64,000 bases of DNA from Talpa occidentalis. Lineage: Eukaryota; Chordata; Mammalia; Eulipotyphla; Talpidae. Positions 21,759 to 34,245 of the stretch are shown here, in pieces. The notes under the pieces were generated by a model. That model ran no database searches. It worked only from the letters and a program-made list of their open reading frames with translations, and was not told where the DNA came from. Numbering within the stretch: the first letter of the stretch is position 1; every line of letters begins with the position of its first letter. The DNA lies in contig NW_026555331.1 of NCBI RefSeq assembly GCF_014898055.3, positions 104,343,194-104,407,193 of the forward strand. The letters are read 5' to 3'. The position numbers and the translations under genes were made by a program.

Positions 21759-21884
21759 CTAAAAGAGATCATTTTCCAGAACCTGGAAGGACATACAGAC
21801 TAGCATAAATAATTCTATTTCAAGGTGATAAATGCCAATGTATGAGTAAGTGTTGGAGGGTGTAGAGGAGAGGGATTCTAACAA

Positions 21885-22290
21885 ATATCTACCAAGTACT
21901 GTGTACGTGCTAGACGCTAAGCTAGGTGCTGGGGATACAATGATCTGGTCTGGGGTAAAGGGCCCAGAGGAGGCTTCCCAGAGGTAATGATGTTTGAATT
22001 GACTCCTAAAGGATAAGGAAGCTTTAACCAGCAAAGCGGGGGAGGAGACACATATTCAAACACCTTGCAGTTTGAGTAAGACTGTATTGAGGAACTGGAA
22101 GAAAGTGCAGTTGTTGAATCATAGAGAATTAGTGGTAAAGAGACATGACATGTGTCTTGAGAGGTGGGACTTGTAAATCTATGTAGGGACTTAGGACTTA
22201 GTGGTGGGGTGTCACTTAAGCAGAGAAGAGAGCCTGACACAGATGAGGTTTGCATTTGAAAAGAATGCTCTGACTACAACATGGAGTGCA
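21885..22290 (-). repeat. L2 LINE, antisense
   Basis: CTAAGCTAGGTGCTGGGGATAC, GAGGAGGCTTCCCAGAGG, TGTTTGAATTGACTCCTAAAGG and GATGAGGTTTGCATTTGAAAAG follow the inverted L2 3' region. The antisense 112-codon frame is L2-derived and not a gene. Confidence 0.65.
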
Positions 22291-22409
22291 GTTTAGAGTA
22301 GGGGAGAATGGATGTAAATGGGGAAAATATAATAACTGTTTCTTCTCAAGTAAGCACCAGAGGAGATTCTTAATGGAGAAGGCTGACAAATGTCATTCAT
22401 TCTATTAAT

Positions 22410-22490
22410 ATCTGGAAGGACAGCTGTGAGGACCAAATGACCAATGAAATATTTTAAGTGTAATTAAGAAAAGTACTTTGTTATTAAAGT
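22410..22490 (+). repeat. MIR fragment, sense
   Basis: GCTGTGAGGACCAAATGACC followed by TTTTAAGTGTAATTAAGAAAAG resembles the 3' third of MIR. Confidence 0.45.
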
Positions 22491-25093
22491 CTGGACAAGC
22501 AGGACCTACCTTCATTTTATTTTTTGTTTCACACATTTTCTATGCCTGTTCTTCACCCTAGCCCCTCATTTAAGGCTGAACTTTTACAGGGACCTGTTCT
22601 CACCTACACTGGCACTGTTTCAAGGTACTGAATGCAACGAGCACATGTGTGTCCTGATTGGCTTTGTTATAAAAGGCCAACCTGATTTTTCTCCTTGTCT
22701 TTCCGACCGGTTGTGACTCAGAGACTAACTGAAACCCAGGCCCTTGGATCCCAGGAAGGGTGGAGTGCTATGTTCTTTCTCTGTCCTGACAGATTTTCCA
22801 AGTGTTGACTGGTTCAGAACTGGGAATGGAAATGGGAAGACCAGGCTCCAGTGCTCTGGGTCAGTACCCTTTTTGTGGACACATGATTATCGGGATCTTT
22901 CTTTTTTCTCATGGACCCAGATCTAAGACATTTCCTACTGAGAAAAAACAAGTATTGAAATTTTACCTCATTTTTCTCCCTACCTGTATCCACAAAGTCA
23001 CCTGCATATTTCCAAATATCAGGTAGGAATCTTTACCTTTGGATGTAGCTCAAATTTAGATTACAAACTGAATCTCTTATTTCTGTGTTGTATATACTAT
23101 AAATCTTCATACACTTAAAATTTTTAAAAATTTTAAAATCATAAACAAATATGAGTCCATCAAAGGAAACAGTGAGTTTGACAAAAAAGAAAGCAAATCA
23201 ATAAATCTCCACTATTTGCATGTGCTCCTTTCCAGATTAAAATATTTTCTTATCTACCAATCCTTCAAAAGTTTATCTTTTGGCACATTGTATTTTAAAC
23301 TGAAGCTAATTGTGGGTGGGCTTCAGGGAGCACTCTAACTCCCTGAAATTGTGTGTGTAATTATTTATACATATATACATGTGCATTTTTTCTCTGGGAA
23401 AAGGGTATATTTCCATCAGATACTCAAAAGAACCTATGATTCCAAACATCTTAAAAATTGCAGTAAAGTTGCATTCTTTTATTCTCAATATTGTAAAAAA
23501 AGCACTTTTCCTGGAGATGTAGGTGACATCAGTGTATTACGGGGACCATGCCATGGTTCAGCATTTTAATTCTTGTTTTTGCTGTCTTTGTAAAGGTCTA
23601 CATCAGAAATCTCCTGTTGTATGTTGGCAGTTGAAGGCTTCCAGACAACCATGCAGCTTTTTAATGTCCATGATTCTGTTAGATGTATGTAGTAAGTCAG
23701 TGTTCAAACTGACAAAATAGGGCGGCCTGTAGACAACTGGCAATTCTGGACCTCATGGAGAAAGATCTGATCTATGCTGAGATTAGAGTTGGTCCTCAGT
23801 ATTAATCTTCAAAGCTGGTAGTATTTCATTTGCTCCTCCACATAATATTGCTTTTGTAAAATCAACAAATAACTATTGGCTGCTTTGAAGGGAGATAGGC
23901 ACAATTATCATTTTTCTTTGACAAACTAGGAAAATGATGCTCAAAAAATTCCCTGTGATTTTCTAAAGCACCCTGTAGCAGAAAAATGAGAAACATGGAC
24001 TTTGTACCAAAGTCATGTGACTCCAAGCTGGTGAACTTGCCTCTGAACCACAGCTTATTTTAGAACACCATGGTTGGTGTTTTGGGATGTGGTTTCCAAA
24101 CACTTAGAAGGGTTCTTTGAATGGTCAGTGATTTCTGTAGGCGTTTGGTGGAGTCCAATGATAGCAAATAAAACTAGATGCTAGACTTGGTTTGGTCATT
24201 AATTTTCTCACTCACAAGAGCAAGAAACAAGTGCATAAGTGAAAAGAAAGGGAAGTTTACTATTTGCTCTGCATTTGTGATATCATAAAAAGACTTCTAG
24301 AAACTAACTAGATGAAAGAACCTAATTTTCTGAAGATTTATCTCTATTCTGAGAGTTGCATTTATTATGCCATTTTAGGACTCTTCTATTTCTGTGCTTA
24401 AAACATTTTCCTCTTGTATTAATGATATTTATCTCTCATCACTAAAGATAAGGTGTCCCACTGGAAAGAAACATGAGCAAGATTTTGGGATTTAACAGAC
24501 TTGAGACAGAGAAATATGACAAATATTTTATAATAGAAAGATGCTATGAAAAAAATTTCTTGAATGTGCAGCTAATGGTGCTATATTAACAGACATTCAC
24601 CTTTTAAAAATGTGCTTATAACAGATCCTGTGAGATTTTGTAATTATCCTTATTATTAAAAGATTTACATCGATACAATTGATGAAACTGCTCAGCAATA
24701 GATTTTCAAGATGCTATACTTTACACATAGCACATTAAATTGATTTTCTCATTTTTAGATATTATGGCTTAAATGTTTCTCAAATGCTGTGCAGAATATT
24801 GAAGATTTCAAAAGACAAGGATTTTAGCCAGTATGGTCTATGTGCCCTGCAATTGGGCTTCCCAACGGGGCCATACATTTTTGAGAGAAACAGTTAGTGT
24901 TGAGTAATTAGTTACAGAAGGTGCAAAAAGGTATTCCCAAATGCCAGTGTAAAAATGCATGACAATTAAGTAGAAATCATTTAACAAAGATGCTGTGTCG
25001 TAATATAGTATTTCTGTAAATCAGCATTCTGATGTTTCATACCATTTAATATTTGTAATTATTAGATACAGTTTCATATGTGTGTGAGTATAC
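22491..25093. other. Unique, AT-rich sequence with no recent insertions
   Basis: About 2.6 kb without a young SINE or L1. No exon with usable splice sites stands out. A palindromic AT block, TTAAAATTTTTAAAAATTTTAAAA, lies at 23116. Conserved non-coding elements could be present, but I cannot test that. Confidence 0.45.
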
Positions 25094-25493
25094 ATGCACA
25101 TGTATCTTTTATTACAGTTTAAAACATTCACTAATATTGTATTTATTTATTTTTATTTTCCTCAATTTTATGGATTTTTCCATTGTTTACCTACACAAAT
25201 TTTAAATTACAGAAGTAATGTATGTTTATGGAAAACAAATAAAAATATAGAAAAACAGACATTTATAAGGAGGGAAAGAAGTCTGCCTCTCTACTTCTTA
25301 ATCCTCAACTTTATTACCCAAAGGCAAATAGAGTTAAAATTTCCGGCCAGCAATGTTTATGGTTATACATACATATGTCCTTGAAAAAAACTCTACAAAT
25401 GTGATTGTAATACTGTTTAGCAAATTGCCTTCTTTAATGAACAATTTCTTTAAATTTCATTATTCTAATCTGTGCATATAGATCATTTTCCTT
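25094..25493. repeat. Ancient LINE-derived sequence (weak)
   Basis: AAATTACAGAAGTAATGTATG, then AAATAAAAATATAGAAAAAC, then TTTAGCAAATTGCCTTCTTTAATGAAC, resemble an old L1-type 3' region found in many mammalian genomes. Similar text occurs near 34960, 43990 and 61090. Confidence 0.35.
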
Positions 25494-25759
25494 TTTTTTT
25501 TAAAGACTTATTTATTTATGCATACAAGAGCTGGGGTACAGGCCAGAGGTTTGGGGGGTGAGAGGATCCACCAGAGACAGAGTGGGGAACAGAACAGGCA
25601 GATTGACTGGAGTACACTGCTGAGGGGAGCAGTGGGCGAGTCAGGAGAGGTCTGCTGCACCATGTGGGTAGCTCCCTGGCGGGGGCTTGAACTCATGCTG
25701 CAGAGGCTGCTGACAGCTTCATAGGTTGCATCCCAACCCCTGTACCACCAGGGAGGCCC
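25494..25759 (-). repeat. tRNA-Glu-like SINE, type A
   Basis: TSD ATTTTCCTT on both sides. TTTATTTATGCATACAAGAG to CACCAGGGAGGCCC. Moderately diverged head. Confidence 0.93.
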
Positions 25760-25929
25760 CATTTTCCTTCTTTTTCCTCCCAAGTTCTGACCTTTCCCAT
25801 AAGAATAGTTAATAGTGTAACTCCTGTAATAACTTTAAAACAGTATATTTTTTATATATGTGCATTAAAAAAATCACAAATGGGATGACTCAATGTGCGG
25901 TATATTTGCTTTACACTTAGTAGATACTG
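25760..25929. other. Short unique spacer
   Basis: Nothing recognised; AT-rich. Confidence 0.5.
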
Positions 25930-26222
25930 CAACATTGGTGGGTTTAGTCTCAGCGCTATCAAGCTATCCCCAGCCGCTGTGGCAAATCCACCGTGGCATG
26001 AGTTAGATCCCCAGCCAGGGAACAACCCACATGGCACAGCAGACCTCTCCTGTCTCACCCGCTGCTCCCCTCAGCAGTGTATTTCAGTAGATCTGCCTGT
26101 TCCGTTCCCCGCTGTTCCGTTCCCCGCTGTCTCTGGTGAATTCTCTTAACCCCTGTACCTCTGGCCTACACCCCAGTTCTTGCAAGCATAAATAAATACA
26201 AAGTAATCTTTTTTAAAAAAGA
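25930..26222 (+). repeat. tRNA-Glu-like SINE, type A, 5' end lost
   Basis: The first head bases are unrecognisable; from TTTAGTCTCAGCGCTATC the copy is clear to ATAAATAAATACAAAG. The phrase CTGTTCCGTTCCCCG is duplicated at about 26097-26127, and GGCAAATCCACCGTGGCA is inserted in the head. Confidence 0.88.
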
Positions 26223-26489
26223 TTGCCTCTATTTTATTTCCATCAAAAGCATGTGAAAGTACCTCTTTACTGCCACCATCCTGGACAGCAACCCTGGATA
26301 TTATCACGTTTTGCCAGGTAAGATCTTTAAAATCTTTCATATTCCCCTCCAGCCCTCCTCTGCGCTCCTCTCCCAGCTCAGGCTGAGCTATCTAATAATT
26401 TTAATTCTAGACTATCATTTCCTCAGATGTGATACATGATTGACATATTTTGAATCCTTCCATATTATGCAGCATCTTCCTCTGACTAC
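26223..26489. other. Unique spacer
   Basis: No feature recognised. Confidence 0.45.
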
Positions 26490-27090
26490 TACAGGTGAAT
26501 GATAGCTTGAAAGATTACAGCATTCTTAGGTCACAGCTTTCTTTTTCTCGAACAATGGCGATGTTAGTTCAACTTCCCATCTTGAAGATAAGAAGTGTTG
26601 TCTGTCTCCTTTGTGAGCTAATAATTCTGTCCAGAAGCTGGTGAACTTTTCTTTTTGTCCTTGGAGTTTAGGAATTTTACAGTGATATTCCTACGGATGG
26701 TCTTTCTTTCACTGAACTTGCTGGTAACACAGGATGCCCTTTTAAGCTGCAAACTAAGGAACATTACTGGCATTGTTTAATTATTACCTCTCCCTCATCT
26801 GTTCCTTTAGAGCGCCTGTTATCCACATAATAGGCATACTCTAAGTCTCTTACTCTTTTTCTTCATCATTTCTACCTTTGTATTTTTGTTCTCTGCCCTG
26901 AGTGAGGCATTTCTTCCTTTTGACCTCTATGGTAACCAACTCTCCTCTTCTTCAATTTGTCTATTAATGAAAAAAGATTTTTAATCATTATTTTACATCC
27001 AGAAAATAATTTTGTGCTGTAATTAAATATCTTTAAGTGATATTATTAATTTTTGATGGAATTAAATAAACTATCTAGAAGATCTTTTTA
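26490..27090 (-). repeat. Ancient L1/HAL1-like sequence (weak)
   Basis: TTGTCCTTGGAGTTTAGGAATTTTACAGTGATATTCCTACGGATGGTC and later AGAGCGCCTGTTATCC text resemble the inverted 5' part of old L1/HAL1 elements. Very diverged. Confidence 0.4.
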
Positions 27091-27208
27091 CAGAGATCGA
27101 GAGGCGGTTTCCTGGGTCTTTTCACTGTTACAGTGTAGATAAAATCCTCTCACCTATCCTCTGATCCACTTTCTTCCTCCCTAATTGGCTATTCACAAGA
27201 ATCAATTT

Positions 27209-27643
27209 TTTATAATTTATTTATTTATATATATTTTACATCATTGTTCATTTTTGTGCAGAGTTTGCTTTCTCCTCTCAGGTGTAGTCCCCATAGAATT
27301 CCTACCACCAGTTCACCCATGTAGCATTACCATAGTCCCTGGTTCTCTTCCCTACCCTGTAGAATGTCTCTGATTTATAGTTGCCTGTTAATTTTGTTTT
27401 TTTAATTTATTGTTATTCTTTTTCATGATCCCTGATCCTTTATTTGGTTCCCCTGTAAGTTTCTATATTCCTCCTATAAGTGAAACCATCCAATGTTTTA
27501 CTTTTTCCTTCTTGCTTAGTCCACTGAGCATAATCCCTTCTAGTTCCATCTATGTTGTTGCAAATGGCATGACTTTCTTTTTTGATTACTGAACAGTATT
27601 ACATTGTATATATATATATATATATACCACATCTTCACAAAAA
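27209..27643 (-). mobile_element. 5'-truncated L1, antisense 3' end
   Basis: Inverted L1 3'UTR, then the ORF2 end: CTATAAGTGAAACCATCC, TCTAGTTCCATCTATGTTG, GCAAATGGCATGACTTTC and ACTGAACAGTATTACATTG. A (TA)n run at 27606-27626 sits in the usual L1 position. The flanks show only a weak duplication. Confidence 0.85.
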
Positions 27644-28689
27644 GCAATTTTGATGTCCAAATAAATCCTGCAGAATATCAGAAGGTAAGGAATTAATTTC
27701 TGTCAGTATTTCTAAAAGCATGTGGGATAATACTTTGATGTTCACGTAATGAAAATAGTCACATGGATTTGTGCTGTGAGAATAACTCTGGAAGGACTAC
27801 CACAAGAAAGCTTCTGATTTCCTTCAGATACTCTTTCCTAAATGTCATGAAGTTTCATTGGTTGAAAGATTGTGACTCAGAATTGTCTCTACTCCCTCTA
27901 GTAATGACTTGAACCATGTCAACATGATAGTTAAATGAAAAAGATAAAAGTTTATGGGATAATTACTATCAAAGTCTCCTCACTCACAACTAGTTTATGT
28001 GACTTTTCTGCCAGTCTGCTACTACTGATAATGTCTGAAAGTTATATAAGGTGGGTATGGTAAAGATTGTTGAATGAAATGTAAGAACTGGTAATCTAAT
28101 GGTAAAAAGTAATTTTGCTTCTTTTGGGTCCTTTTCCAAGCACTTATCTATCACCTGGGTTATTATTATCATTATCATTAACATCTTGGGTTCTTAAATT
28201 ATTTTATTTCTGTCATTTGATAGTAGAGGGATCCTGCCTGGGTAACGAGGAAAATTTGAGATATTTCAGATTGTTTGATGATTGATAAGCTGAAATATAA
28301 AAGTTGTACCGTATATTGTGTCTTGGAACCAACAAGAAAACAAGTCACTTGCTTTTAGGGGCCATTATTTCCTCTCTTTGACCCTGAAGCTCTTTAAGCA
28401 AGAGGTAGAACACATGCCCCTTAGATAACCATTAGACCTGGTCAGTATGGCCCCCTCCCGCTTAAATTCACTGATATTTTCCACTCTTCCTTCTCTTTGC
28501 TACTTTAACGGCCTCTTGATGCTAATGAGTCCTTCCATTCTCCTCCTGAAGCCCATTCTTCCCTTGGCCCATCATACTCCTTTGATTTTTCTCTTAACTC
28601 TTTAATCGTTCTTTTTCTCAAGTACTGGTTCTTCTTCCTCCCCTCATGGTCAAGATCCACATCTTGATGATGTGTCCCTTCATGCAGAA
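27644..28689. other. Unique sequence
   Basis: About 1 kb with no repeat or exon I can defend. Confidence 0.45.
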
Positions 28690-29310
28690 AATGTGTATTG
28701 AACACTTATTATGTGACTGACACTAGCTAAGAAGTCGTCATGGAAGTGTGAACAAAAGATGGTATCCATCTTTGTAGAGCTCACATTCCAGATGGAGAGA
28801 CAAATGATGAAAAAACAAAGTAATGACCGATTGTGACATGTGTAACTTAAGTATGTGATCGTTACACGTAAGGAAATAAACAAGATTTGGTGAAAGAGAA
28901 AAATGGAGTTTGAGTCCACAAAACCTGCTGTGAACAATGTAATCTGAGACGTCTCCTCTAAGGAGGCAAGATCTGCCTTAGAAGGAATTGCTGGGTGAAA
29001 TGTGGAAGGGGGCACCATCCCCAGAGCAGGACAGGTGCAGTGTCCCTGAGATGGAGCTAACTGTGGACATGAAATAGTGAATTAGGAGCAGTGGGGCCTT
29101 AGAAGTGTAGTGATAGGAATAGGTAGAACATTATAGTCTAAGGAGTTCAGACTTCATCTCAGTGAATAAGAATTCTTTAAATAGTGTTCATGGCAGAATA
29201 ACAAAACCAAAGTTAAATTAATAAAAGAATGCTCTGGCTGTGTAGAGAACAGATTATAGGAGAGTAAGTCTGGAAGCAGGGAACCAGTTATGAAGTTTAG
29301 CAGATACTGT
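28690..29310 (-). repeat. L2 LINE, antisense
   Basis: TATTGAACACTTATTATGTG, GAGCTCACATTCCAGATGG, AGGAGTTCAGACTTCATCTC and GAATGCTCTGGCTGTG match the inverted L2 3' half in the right order. Confidence 0.65.
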
Positions 29311-29720
29311 TGATTGGCTACATAAAAACCATTCCTAGTCTCTTGGCTCCTCCTACTATACTGTCTGGAAGCCTCATTTTCACTTTCCCCACCCTGGTAG
29401 CTAATGGTGACCATGTGACCCAGATCCAACCTCTGTGCCATAAAAGGCTTCTGGAAAAGACACAGTTTCTTGACAAAAGAACACATATGAGCGTTGACTG
29501 GTACTGCCTTCCCCCATTGCCATGTATCCTTGCTTTTTGCCTTTGATCTGATGATGACTGGAGCTGTGGCAGTCATTTTGTGACCTTAAGGGAAAGTTGA
29601 GAGATACAGCTATGGGACTACTTTCACTAATAATGTGGAACCATTTTACCCAGACTTCTAGATCTAGAAACAACTGTCTTAATGAAGTCATCAGTAGTCA
29701 GCTAATTGTTCCCTGTAGCT
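29311..29720. repeat. Ancient interspersed repeat, family not assigned
   Basis: GGTAGCTAATGGTGACCATGTGACC, GCTTCTGGAAAAGACACAG, GACTGGAGCTGTGGCAGTCATTTTG are phrases of an old dispersed mammalian repeat (compare 6295, 37237 and 54700). The 140- and 96-codon minus frames over it carry no domain. Confidence 0.4.
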
Positions 29721-30204
29721 GACAACATTTCTTAGTAATCCAGAGACCCTTGTGGGGCCTGGGTGACAGACTAGAGAGAGATTTCTGAGTGCCAACTTTA
29801 TGCAAATTACTTCATGCTCGACTCTGATCTCTTCTCTTTCTCTTTATCTTTTTTGACTGGTAACTGCATTTGCTTACCATTTATCTCCTCATGTATAAGT
29901 ATTCCAAGAGTCTTTTATTTTTCCAGCCTCCAGTTGATACTTTCTCCATTCAATCTTCCCATAACTGTCTAGACAATATCAAGGTCATCTTCCCAAATCC
30001 CTGTTTAAGAGTTAACAGTGGATCTGACAGTCACCTCAAACAAATCTAACATGATTCAAGGCATTCTACAGACCAACTAACTCGATGTACAACCTCATGG
30101 ACCTGTTACTCTTTTAACATACCCTTTCTGCTTCAACTTCTGGTTACAACTTTGTTCTCACTTGTTTGAAGAGCATCTCTATGCCTTCTGTGTCAAACAC
30201 CTTG
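29721..30204. other. Unique sequence
   Basis: No repeat or exon recognised. Confidence 0.45.
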
Positions 30205-30405
30205 TTAACATGATACTTTCACATGTGCTCACTAATTTAACCTTTACAGTCAACCCATAAGATAGGTCTTATTGTCCTGATGTTATGCAAAACTTAGCAG
30301 TTGGAGGGAGGTGTTGCCTTACCCAAGGTCAAAGAGTTAGTAAGAGGCAGAACCAGTTCAGCCAGGTTGTCTGACTCCAACCCTCTTTCCTGGGCTTTAA
30401 TGATC
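30205..30405 (-). repeat. MIR SINE, antisense
   Basis: CACATGTGCTCACTAATTTAAC, GATAGGTCTTATTGTCC, CCTTACCCAAGGTCAAAGAG and GGTTGTCTGACTCCAACC follow an inverted MIR from 3' to 5'. Confidence 0.75.
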
Positions 30406-30409
30406 ATCC

Positions 30410-30750
30410 CAATCTGAAACACTCTCTGACTTTCTGTCAATATACATCTACTTCCACTGCCACCTCTTTCAAGAATACTCTTGAAATTTGCTTCATTCAG
30501 GATTCTTAGTCATGTTTCCTCAGTGCCTTGATATAGTTAGAATTAAATCATTGTAGATTGTTTTTTATCATGATAATATAAATTGCAAGTGGGTAGTTGA
30601 TCTCTGGTAATTCCATTTCTCTATGGCCTTTTTCTCTAATCAGATGTAGGACTTCCCAAGGGCAGTAGCAAGCAACATATTCTTCCTAATTTTTTGATAT
30701 TAGTTTTTATTACTTAGGAATATGCAGTAGGTGATTAGTTGATGCTTATC
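30410..30750 (+). repeat. L2-like fragment, sense (weak)
   Basis: CACTGCCACCTCTTTCAAG, GTAGGACTTCCCAAGGGCAG and AGGAATATGCAGTAGGTG fit a heavily mutated L2 3' end. Confidence 0.35.
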
Positions 30751-32399
30751 TAAGAAATGGGCAAATAAAACAGTGATAACCTTGCATTAATTCTGTGTTT
30801 CTGGCTCTGGCTAATTCTCCACATCCTTTGATTTCATTCTTATATTTATAAAATCTAAGGACTAGTAAACACCATTTTCTAATTTTTTACCACAAAATTC
30901 CAACATAATCCCTATTATAGTATCATCTTTGATATCCTTTCTAATTAGCATTACATTTTAAATGCCTTTAAAATGCCCCATTACATATTTGTCCAATAGT
31001 CCATGACAGTTCAGATATGTAATTGCTATTATGGATTTCCTGATGGCCATCATTAAATAATTAGAGAGACAAACATGTATAATGCTAATTAGGAAAGTTA
31101 TCAACTATGGGCAGTTAAGATAATAGGGAACATGATGATTTTGTTTTGGAGCTACAGTAAAAACACAACTAGATGTGGATTTAGTGCCTTAGGAAGCCAG
31201 GATCTATTTTACAATGGAGAATTCAGCACAGTAGAAAGTGACTTTGTGAATTGTGCCCCTATTTTGTCACTCCATTACTAAGAGACTGCGACTGCCAAAA
31301 CACTTCTTATGGACTGTACCTGGAGAGCAAAAAGGGTCAAGCCCTGAGCAAAATAGCCAGAGAGATTCCTTATCTGCCCCCTTGCAGCACTCCCCACCCC
31401 AATCAATATCACTCTATTTCTAGCCTTGATTTTATAGCTCTAGCATCTATTAAGCCTATACTCAATGTGTTATATAAAGTGGTAGTGGGACTTTTTGTCT
31501 CCCTGAAAAAATGATGACTTCTTTATTAAGAAATCATCCAAGATTGCCCCAAATTCTTACAAAGGCCACTTGACTCTGACCTTTGTCTCAAGCTGTTCCT
31601 GGAATGCTGGAGAATTGTTACAGCATAAATTCAAGGTAACTTCTCTGAAGGAACATGGCATGGTTTGGGGTCATGTTATTTAAAAAAAAAAAAATAGTAT
31701 TTCATTAATAATAAAATAAGAGTGGTAGAGAGTAAATTAGTTGTTTAAATGTCATTTCAGATACATATATGAAATAATAAGCAAAATTTTGCATGTATAT
31801 AATGACTTTTCATAGGAGAATCATTTTAAATGGAAAAGAAATATTGAAAATTCAGACTCAGCTCCAGGTCATCACTGCCTGTCAGGGGCCTGTGGGCTCC
31901 TTGGAGACTACTCCTGGGTCTTGGGAGCAAAAGAAAAAAAAAGGGCTAGAATTTTTATTTCTCAATCACAGAATGTTCCAGAATCCCTTTGCCACCTTAT
32001 GACTCAGGCAGTCATGACTCATTTTATAGAACCAGCTTTTAAGTAGGTTTGAGGTACATCTTGCTGGAACAGGGGTGGCTATTCTTTGAAATGATTGTGG
32101 GACTAAGGTCATGTCAACAATTCATATGGACCCATATCTGTGCTTTAATTGCCCTTTTCCCTCCCCACCCAGTTGTAATTGGGGACCCAAATTATGTGTT
32201 TAGACACTTGAGTTTGTCATTTTTTCAGTATTGCCTATGAACACAGTGATATTAGGGCCTGAACAATTTCTGACTTATACACGGAATTCAGAATAAGATC
32301 AGCAAAGTAATGATGAAAAGTTTGACAGATATTTTCTCTTTCAGATGAAATAAAAACATCTTTATATATTCCGCCTTTTCCTCAAATTGGGTGTCTGTT
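30751..32399. other. Unique sequence
   Basis: About 1.6 kb, AT-rich, with no young repeat. An 87-codon frame at 31251-31514 shows no domain and no splice context. Confidence 0.45.
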
Positions 32400-32870
32400 T
32401 AGGTGTGACTAGACAGGTTTACTCTCCTTTGTCCAAGTCAGAAGCTATTTTCTGGCTCATTCTTTCATCCTGTCAATTTGGCAAACATTTGTGGCTTGCT
32501 GCTGATTGCATGGTGCTGGACTGTGTGCATGAAAGAAGCAAGGAGGACCAGTGCACTGCCTGTGGCCTGGGCCTGGACCACTGGAGAAGGAACACTTTTC
32601 ATGGGAAGTTTAATAATGTAGCATTGAACAACAATTCAGAATAGTGTTAAGGAAGGCCTCCAAGGCTGCTGTGATCACCCTCTTCCCCTGCATGAGATGG
32701 GAATTGACTGAACCTTGAAGGATGCCAGAGAGGAAGCAAGGAGGACATCTCAAGTGGGAGATGATGTAAGAAAGGGATGGGGTTCAGAAACACTGAGTGT
32801 GTGAGCAAAGCTGAGGAAGGAGGTTAACACTGAAAAGGAGATAAACTAGCATAGAACATGGAAGAATTGG
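32400..32870 (-). repeat. L2-like sequence, antisense (weak)
   Basis: TCATTCTTTCATCCTGTCAAT, GGCAAACATTTGTGGCTTGC and TTGACTGAACCTTGAAGGATGCC resemble the inverted L2 3' end and the part upstream of it. Confidence 0.45.
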
Positions 32871-32900
32871 AGTTGTAAGTGTACTTAAAACTTGATTCAG

Positions 32901-33159
32901 GGCCTCCCTGGTGGTGCAAAGGGTTAAGCACAGCACTGTGAAGCCATCCACAGCCTCTGCAGCACAAATTGATCCCCAGCCGGCCAGGGAGCCCCAACAG
33001 ACCTCTCCTGCCTCACCCACTGCTCCCCTCAGCAGTGTACTTCAGTCAATCTGCCTGTTCTGCTCCCCACTCTGTCTCTGGATGAGAAGTCACCCACACC
33101 TCTGGTCTATACCCTAGTTCTTGTCTGCACAAATAATCTTTAAAATAAAGAATTAAAAA
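32901..33159 (+). repeat. tRNA-Glu-like SINE, type A
   Basis: Perfect TSD AAAACTTGATTCAG at 32887-32900 and 33160-33173. GGCCTCCCTGGTGGTGCAAAG start; the B-box region is AATTGATCCCC. Part of the head-body junction is deleted. Confidence 0.94.
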
Positions 33160-33214
33160 AAAACTTGATTCAGCAGATAATGGGAATTATTATTCTCATT
33201 GGGGACTTGAGGGA

Positions 33215-33330
33215 AGAAATCTAACATCTGTTAAGGACCTCTGATGTGTCAGGACCTCTGTTTGGTCCTTTATTTACTAAACAACTTAATCTTAAAATGA
33301 CCTCTCCAGGAAGCATCCCCATTTTTCAGC
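33215..33330 (-). repeat. MIR fragment, antisense
   Basis: GTTAAGGACCTCTGATGTGTC, then CAACTTAATCTTAAAATGACC, then CCCCATTTTTCAGCTGGG. Confidence 0.6.
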
Positions 33331-33559
33331 TGGGAAAACTAATTTTGAAAATATTTTTATTATGGACATCATGTGCCTCCTGATAAAATTGCAAAAATCA
33401 CCTATGGTATATTCTTGCCAAAAATAGAAACTCTTGGTAATCAGACCTCTAGACTTCACTTATAGGACAAATAGGAATAGTTCACAGGACACACAGAATA
33501 CAGAGGAATATGTTAAATGATATCTAGGAATGCAATCAAAAGAATCCAGAATATGGGAA

Positions 33560-34245
33560 GCCACAAGATTAAGAAAAAGTTTATTGTAAGAAAATTTCAA
33601 AAATATACAGAAACAGAAATTAGAATAATCACTTCCCACATTCATGTCACTTAGCTTCAGCAATTATCAATTATGGGTAATCTGGTTTCATCTGTATACC
33701 TCCCTTATCCCACCCACCAATAATTATGTTGAAGGAAATTCCAGTTGTCACATCATTTCATAAATATTTCATTGTGTCTTTAAGATATAACTTTAAAAAA
33801 AACTATACTATTATACCTAAATTGATAATTCCTCGATTACACCAAACAGCAAGGCATCATATTTTTTGACTCTCATAAATGAAAAGCAAATAATTTTTTT
33901 TGTTAAGGTCAGAGTCCACATAAACTCTATATACTGAAATTGGTTGCCATGTTTCTCAAGTCTCTTTTGACTGAAAAGCTTCCCCTAGCTTTTTTTTTTT
34001 TTTTAATTTTTATTTTTTTAGGAATTTATTTGTTGAAGAATCAGGTTTTGTCCTTGGAGTTTTCCACAATCTGAACTTCACTGATGGGTCCCCTTGTTCT
34101 GAGTAACATACTCTTACATGCCTTGATTCCCTATAAATTGATAGTGATAGCCAACTTGTTCAGGTTCTGAGTCTGTTTTATTGGCAAGGATACTTACAGA
34201 TGGTGGGGCATGTTTTGTGATTCTTGATTTAAGCAACTACAACCA
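33560..34245 (-). repeat. Old L1M-type 3'UTR, antisense
   Basis: GAAAATTTCAAAAATATACAG, CACTTAGCTTCAGCAATTATC, GAAGGAAATTCCAGTTGTCAC, TTTGTTGAAGAATCAGGTTTTG and CCTATAAATTGATAGTGATAG reproduce a long inverted L1M 3'UTR in order. Confidence 0.6.

Noticed and set aside
23116..23140. AT palindrome as a regulatory hairpin
   Set aside because: A-run/T-run symmetry is expected by chance in AT-rich DNA and nothing nearby supports a function.
27606..27626. (TA)n as a cruciform or recombination hotspot
   Set aside because: It is the usual TATATATA stretch near the L1 ORF2 end, slightly expanded.
29154..29576. 140-codon minus-strand frame
   Set aside because: Overlaps an L2 and an old repeat; no domain.
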